Shown: in pieces, positions 60,412 through 64,000 of the stretch
How the letters are laid out: the number at the start of each line of letters is the position of its first letter
How positions within the stretch are numbered: position 1 is the stretch's first letter
Made by a program: the position numbers and the translations under genes
DNA from: DASXHD01 sp036488725
Lineage (GTDB): Bacteria; Myxococcota_A; Polyangia; Polyangiales; Polyangiaceae
DNA: 64,000 nt
Assembly: GCA_036488725.1 (NCBI GenBank)
Contig: DASXHD010000111.1
Location: 51,100-115,099, forward strand
Direction of reading: 5' to 3'
The notes under the pieces: generated by a model
What the model was told of the DNA's origin: nothing
Database searches by the model: none
What the model saw: only the letters and a program-made list of their open reading frames with translations

Positions 60412-62430
60412 ATGCCCACCCCGAAAGACGAGACGAACGCGAAGATGACGAGCACGGTGCCCGCATTCGACGGAAGCGCCACAGCGAACGATCAGCCCAC
60501 CGCCCCACCGTCGCAACTCGGCAGTCGCCTGCGACGCGGGAAGCGAAGCGCGACGCTGTTGGCTCCGCTCGACTCGGCCGCAGAAGACAGCGGCGCCGAG
60601 AAGAACCTGGAAGTCGCCATCGGAGCGCCCGCGAGTCCCGTGTTCGGCGCCGCGCTCGCGCTGCGCGGGACGAAGACGCAGACGCTCGAGACGAAGAAGA
60701 CGACAACGCCCGAGGTCACCACTGCACCCGATGACATCCCGGTCGGGCGCATCGACGAAGCCGAGGAGCTCGTCGTCACGCCGCCGCTGCAGCCGGCGGT
60801 GCTCACCGAACCCACGACGTGCCCGCACCCGCTACTGCAGCGTCTCGGCGACCACAGGTGCGCCCTCTGCGGCTGCATCGTGACGGCGCCGCCCACGTCG
60901 TCGGTCGCTCCGGCACCGAACGGCATCATTCCGGAAAGCGAGTGGAGCGACGAGCAGCGCGCTCAGGACAAGAAGATCGCCGAGATGAAGGCGCGCATCG
61001 AGCACGAGATGGGCCTTGAGCCGACTCCGCCCTTGCCACACCTCCCGGCCGTCGCCGTAACCGAAGTCAGCTTGGGCGCACCGGCAACGCGTGGGGACCC
61101 CCCCGCGGCGATCGCCGAGCCGCCGCCCGCGAAGGCCGATGACCGGTCGCTCGCCGACATCATCTTCTCCTGCGAACATCCGGACCATCTTCGCAGTGCG
61201 ACGGGATGCGCGGCGTGCGGCGCGGGCCTGAGACTCATCGAGTCCATCGACGCCGGCAAGAAGCTCAACGCGCAGCTGGCCGCGCAGGCCGCCGCAACCG
61301 CGCAGCAGGCGCCGGACAAAACACTGCCCGACGTGAGCGCAGAAGCGGGTACAGCTTCCCCGGACGTCGGCGGGTCGGTGCCGGGGACGGCGGAGAGCTC
61401 GCCGTCGGTCGAGCGCGGCGGCGACAACGACGTCGCCGGCGATCACCCAGGGCAGCTCGCGCCCGATCGCGGCGAGAACGGCGAGCCGCTGTACCACGCC
61501 GCGTGCCTCGCGTTCCCCGAGCCGACCGAGCCCGAGATGGCCGAGCTCATCGAGAGCGTGCGCGTCCACGGGGTCCAGCACGAGGGCGTGCTCTTCAAGG
61601 GCAAGGTGCTCGACGGTCGCAGCCGCGAGATTGCGTCGCGTCGAGCAGGCGTGCGGATGCGCTGGCGCGAACTGCCCGCGGGGATCGACCCCATCGACTA
61701 CGTCACGGCTGCGAACGTGACCCGTCGAAATCTCACGCCTGGTCAGCTCGCGATGGCGGCAGCAGCGCTCGTGCCTCTCATCACGGAAGCGGCGCGCGAG
61801 CGTCAGCGCGCCGGTCTCGGCTCGGATGGCAGCGGAGGCCGCGGGAAGAAAACCCTGGCGCCAGATGGCGCCAAGGTTCGTGCGCCGAAGGCCGCGGGCA
61901 TCGCCGCGGCGAAAATCGGCGCCAAGGCGCGCAACGTCGAGCGCGCCTTGGTCGTCGAGGAGCGCGGAGCGCCGGAGACCGTGGCTGCCGCGCGGGCGGG
62001 CACGCTGCCGCTAGCAACCGCCGAGATGCTCGCGCAGCTCCCGGCGCAGGAGCAGACCGAGGCAATCGCCGCGGGGCCCGACGCCGTTCGCGCAGCGGCG
62101 GCGAAGTTCCGCGGGAATCTGAAAAACCGCACCAATCGCAAGACGAAAGCGGACCGCTCCCCAGTTACCTACGAAGACGCGGCGGCGAAGAACGCCAAGA
62201 CCGCGGAGACTCGTGCGAACGACTCGAACGATTCAGTCGTCGCGTTTACCCCGGGGGACAAACTCGCCGGAATGCAGGACGTGCTGTGGGCCCTGCACGC
62301 GATCGAGGCCTTCTTGCGTGCCTCGGGCGCATTCGAGCCATCGTCGCAGCTCGAGCGCGTGCGCAGCGACCTGCACGACCTCGACGAACTGCTCGCGAAG
62401 CTGATCACTCCGGCGGCGGTGACACGATGA
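60412..62430 (+). CDS. ParB-like nuclease-domain protein with two zinc modules
   Basis: A 672-residue protein starting at ATG 60412, with GGAG upstream. The low-complexity first third is followed by two matching zinc modules: C137-H139-C150-C153 (TCPHPLLQRLGDHRCALCG) and C254-H256-C266-C269 (SCEHPDHLRSATGCAACG). A long linker leads to a ParB N-domain (about 360-450: EMAELIESVRVHGVQHEGVL, KVLDGRSREIASRRAG), whose DGRSR resembles the ParB CTP-binding box. A HTH-like AAAKFRGN and helical tail follow. Partition or a phage ParB-type nuclease role is possible. It overlaps the radical SAM gene (ATGA). Confidence 0.8.
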   Translation: MPTPKDETNAKMTSTVPAFDGSATANDQPTAPPSQLGSRLRRGKRSATLLAPLDSAAEDSGAEKNLEVAIGAPASPVFGAALALRGTKTQTLETKKTTTPEVTTAPDDIPVGRIDEAEELVVTPPLQPAVLTEPTTCPHPLLQRLGDHRCALCGCIVTAPPTSSVAPAPNGIIPESEWSDEQRAQDKKIAEMKARIEHEMGLEPTPPLPHLPAVAVTEVSLGAPATRGDPPAAIAEPPPAKADDRSLADIIFSCEHPDHLRSATGCAACGAGLRLIESIDAGKKLNAQLAAQAAATAQQAPDKTLPDVSAEAGTASPDVGGSVPGTAESSPSVERGGDNDVAGDHPGQLAPDRGENGEPLYHAACLAFPEPTEPEMAELIESVRVHGVQHEGVLFKGKVLDGRSREIASRRAGVRMRWRELPAGIDPIDYVTAANVTRRNLTPGQLAMAAAALVPLITEAARERQRAGLGSDGSGGRGKKTLAPDGAKVRAPKAAGIAAAKIGAKARNVERALVVEERGAPETVAAARAGTLPLATAEMLAQLPAQEQTEAIAAGPDAVRAAAAKFRGNLKNRTNRKTKADRSPVTYEDAAAKNAKTAETRANDSNDSVVAFTPGDKLAGMQDVLWALHAIEAFLRASGAFEPSSQLERVRSDLHDLDELLAKLITPAAVTR

Positions 62431-63413
62431 GCGCCTCGGTTCTTGGCGTCGGGCGTCCGAATCCCATGGAGCGCGTCGGGCCCTGGATCAAACACTTTCC
62501 AGGCGGCAAAGGGCACAACAACTGCCCGCGCTTCTACTACGTGCGCGATGGATTCGGATGCACATACAACTGCCATTATTGCTATTTGCGTCGCTTCGAG
62601 AATCTTCATCCGGATGGCGCGGAGTTCGATCCGAAGTTTGAGCGGCTCTACTCCGAGGTAAAGGCGTGGATGAAGCGGCCGGGCCGCAACGCATTGCTCC
62701 TCGGTGAAGTTACCGACGGGTGGGGCTGGACGCATATCGAAAAAATTCTCGAACGCAACCTGCAGCTCATCGTGATGTTTCGCGCGCAGCAGTCGCACAC
62801 GCTAATCACGTTGACGAAGGACAGCCACGTGATGCAGCGTCTCGCCGGTATCACGCCGACGGACCGCGTGGTCCTTTCGTGGAGTTTGAACCCGCCGGCG
62901 ATCGCGGACTTGTACGAGATGGGCGCGAAGCAAGCAGAGGCGCGCATCGCAGACGCGGCACGCGCCCGCGAGGCAGGCTGGCGCGTTCGCGTTCGGATCG
63001 ATCCGATGATTCCGATTGCCGAGTGGCAACGACATTACGCGGAACTCGCCAATGTCGTGCGCGACCGAGTTCGACCCGAGCTCGTGACGTGTGGGTCGTG
63101 GCGTCCGCGCCCCCAGGACCCAATGATGAAGTCCGCGCCGCCGGAGATGACGGCGCATTTGGAGAAGGGGCCTGACGGACGCCTGCGCCTGAAGAACCGG
63201 ATCGAGATGTACGAGACGGTCTGGGCGATTCTTGGCTCCGACATCACGCGCAGCCTCTGCAAGGAGGAACTCGACGTCGAAGCTTGGCTCTACACCGAGC
63301 ACGGTGAGGTGATGCAGGCGTGCAACTGCCTCGGCGAGCCCGTCGTCCCAGTCAGCCGCCTGCACGTCAGTGCGGCGCTCCAGGCGCGCGCGCGTGTGGA
63401 GGTGCGCCGATGA
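62427..63413 (+). CDS. Spore photoproduct lyase-like radical SAM enzyme
   Basis: A 328-residue radical SAM protein. The [4Fe-4S] motif is C45-x3-C49-x2-C52 in GFGCTYNCHYCYLRRF. The SPL-family surroundings are seen: NNCPRFYYVRDG, LLLGEVTDGWGWTHIEKIL, VMFRAQQSHTLITLTKDSH, DRVVLSWSLNPPAIADLYE and RVRVRIDPMIPIAEW. SPL repairs thymine dimers; other family members act on unknown DNA or nucleotide substrates. It is coupled to the ParB-like gene and to the peptidase (ATGA both sides), an arrangement on a mobile element rather than in a spore-former. Confidence 0.85.
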   Translation: MSASVLGVGRPNPMERVGPWIKHFPGGKGHNNCPRFYYVRDGFGCTYNCHYCYLRRFENLHPDGAEFDPKFERLYSEVKAWMKRPGRNALLLGEVTDGWGWTHIEKILERNLQLIVMFRAQQSHTLITLTKDSHVMQRLAGITPTDRVVLSWSLNPPAIADLYEMGAKQAEARIADAARAREAGWRVRVRIDPMIPIAEWQRHYAELANVVRDRVRPELVTCGSWRPRPQDPMMKSAPPEMTAHLEKGPDGRLRLKNRIEMYETVWAILGSDITRSLCKEELDVEAWLYTEHGEVMQACNCLGEPVVPVSRLHVSAALQARARVEVRR

Positions 63414-63538
63414 AGAGCATCACCGAGATCATTTTCGGAGCCTTCCCCGGCCGTCGCCTCGAAGCCGCCGTGCACGAAGTTGGGCACTTTGCTCTCGCCG
63501 TCGCCGGCGGCGGCCTTCCAAGGCCCGCTTGGCCATGA
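63410..63538 (+). pseudogene. N-terminal part of a split M41-like metallopeptidase
   Basis: A 42-residue frame overlapping the radical SAM stop (ATGA). It reads MKSITEIIFGAFPGRRLEA then AVHEVGHFALAVAGGGLP before stopping at TGA 63536-63538. HEVGH is the zinc motif of M41/FtsH-like peptidases. The next frame, -1 relative, continues with sequence that fits the missing part, so I read this as one gene broken by a single-base loss near 63518-63520 (or a sequence error). Confidence 0.6.
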
Positions 63539-63888
63539 ACATCGCCATCGCCGAAGACATCGGTGGTTACACCGCCGAGGCTCGGCACACGGCTAGGACT
63601 GTCGAGGATCTACTCGAGCGGACCGACGACGACGACGGAGACTTGTTGCACGCCGTCGGCTGGGCCTCCTCGTACCTCGGCGAGCCGATTCAAGACGAGG
63701 ACTGGCGCGCCGCGTCGGTCGACGCGAGCAAGCTCGTTCACCGAAATGCTCGGGACGCGGACGCCTACCTCGCGGAGCATTGGCCGACGGTAATGCGCAT
63801 GGCCCGCGCGCTCGATACCCGCGGCTCGCTCACGGAGCGAAGCATCGCTGCCTGGGCTTCCCGCTTCTCCGCCTTGGACCATCGCTGA
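63535..63888 (+). CDS. C-terminal part of the split M41-like peptidase
   Basis: An open frame from ATG 63535 (which overlaps the stop of the previous piece as ATGA) to TGA 63888, 117 residues: MNIAIAEDIGGYTAEARHT, DDDDGDLLHAVGWASSYLGE, DWRAASVDASKLVHR and AYLAEHWPTVMRMARALDTRGSL. The GGYTAE stretch and the helical tail with HWPTVMRMARAL are typical of what follows HExxH in phage M41-like peptidases. If it is a separate gene it has no catalytic motif. Confidence 0.6.
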   Translation: MNIAIAEDIGGYTAEARHTARTVEDLLERTDDDDGDLLHAVGWASSYLGEPIQDEDWRAASVDASKLVHRNARDADAYLAEHWPTVMRMARALDTRGSLTERSIAAWASRFSALDHR

Positions 63889-64000
63889 CGCTGAGCCGCC
63901 GGAGAGGAGCACGGAGGCAAGGGCGACGGGAAGCGGGCACGAGCCGACGGAGCGACTGCCGTTGTAGAGGAACGTCGGCGACGGCTGCTGGGGGAGCTGC

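Larger units (their letters stand above)
56516..64000. mobile_element. Integrated phage-like or conjugative-type element, left part
   Basis: It begins at the 3' end of tRNA-Arg and continues past the window. It carries integrase, excisionase, phage-type adenine methyltransferase, HTH protein, an unknown 431-residue protein, a ParB-like protein, a radical SAM enzyme and a split peptidase. Capsid, tail or conjugation genes are not seen in this part. The last 112 nt (63889-64000) hold no gene I can support. It could be a prophage, a phage satellite or an integrative element. Confidence 0.8.

Overview
The window looks like a myxobacterium-type chromosome (Myxococcota, probably the Polyangia side). 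I infer this from the very high GC with strong GC bias at third codon positions, the many GTG starts, the dense 4-bp ATGA/GTGA gene overlaps, the many alanine-rich lipoproteins, a Ser/Thr kinase fused to AAA and TPR modules, and proline-rich cell-envelope proteins. The genus cannot be fixed from the sequence alone.

Layout. 1-7.1 kb: the end of a partial gene, a 21-bp tandem repeat, then a minus-strand operon of a large lipoprotein, an OPT-family transporter, a second lipoprotein and a small hypothetical protein. 7.1-16.7 kb: pdxH, a PAS/histidine kinase/receiver hybrid with a coupled partner, a SufS-type cysteine desulfurase, a myxobacterial proline-rich protein, lgt with an acidic tail and a hairpin over its ribosome site, an envelope protein with a polyproline hinge, and tsaE. 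16.7-30 kb: a PHP/CehA-like hydrolase, a 1324-residue kinase-cyclase-like-AAA-TPR protein, a VWA lipoprotein, ctaA, a fatty-acid-hydroxylase-family membrane enzyme and an alpha/beta-hydrolase lipoprotein. 30-38.5 kb: a 2838-residue cyclic beta-1,2-glucan synthase translationally coupled to a 74-residue zinc-finger protein.

38.5-51.3 kb is a DNA-repair neighbourhood: a DnaE2-like polymerase with a degraded PHP site, a UdgX-type uracil-DNA glycosylase, a stand-alone LigD-type primase-polymerase, a stand-alone ATP-dependent DNA ligase, an AlkB-like dioxygenase and PolX. They are interleaved with an exported aldo-keto reductase, a cupin, a GIDE-like membrane protein and a GH5 endoglycoceramidase-like enzyme. 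51.5-56.4 kb holds a DUF4380-like protein, an acyl-CoA dehydrogenase/acyltransferase/hydrolase operon divergent from a MarR regulator with a 19-bp perfect palindrome between them, rbfA and an Imm1-like protein.

From the tRNA-Arg(CCG) at 56439-56515 to the right edge lies an integrated mobile element. The tyrosine integrase gene runs antisense into the tRNA, so the attachment site lies inside the integrase reading frame, as in Myxococcus phage Mx8. It is followed by an excisionase, a phage-type N6-adenine methyltransferase, a small HTH protein and a 431-residue unknown protein on the minus strand. On the plus strand lie a ParB-like protein with two zinc modules, a spore-photoproduct-lyase-like radical SAM enzyme and a split M41-like peptidase. 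The other end of the element is outside the window.
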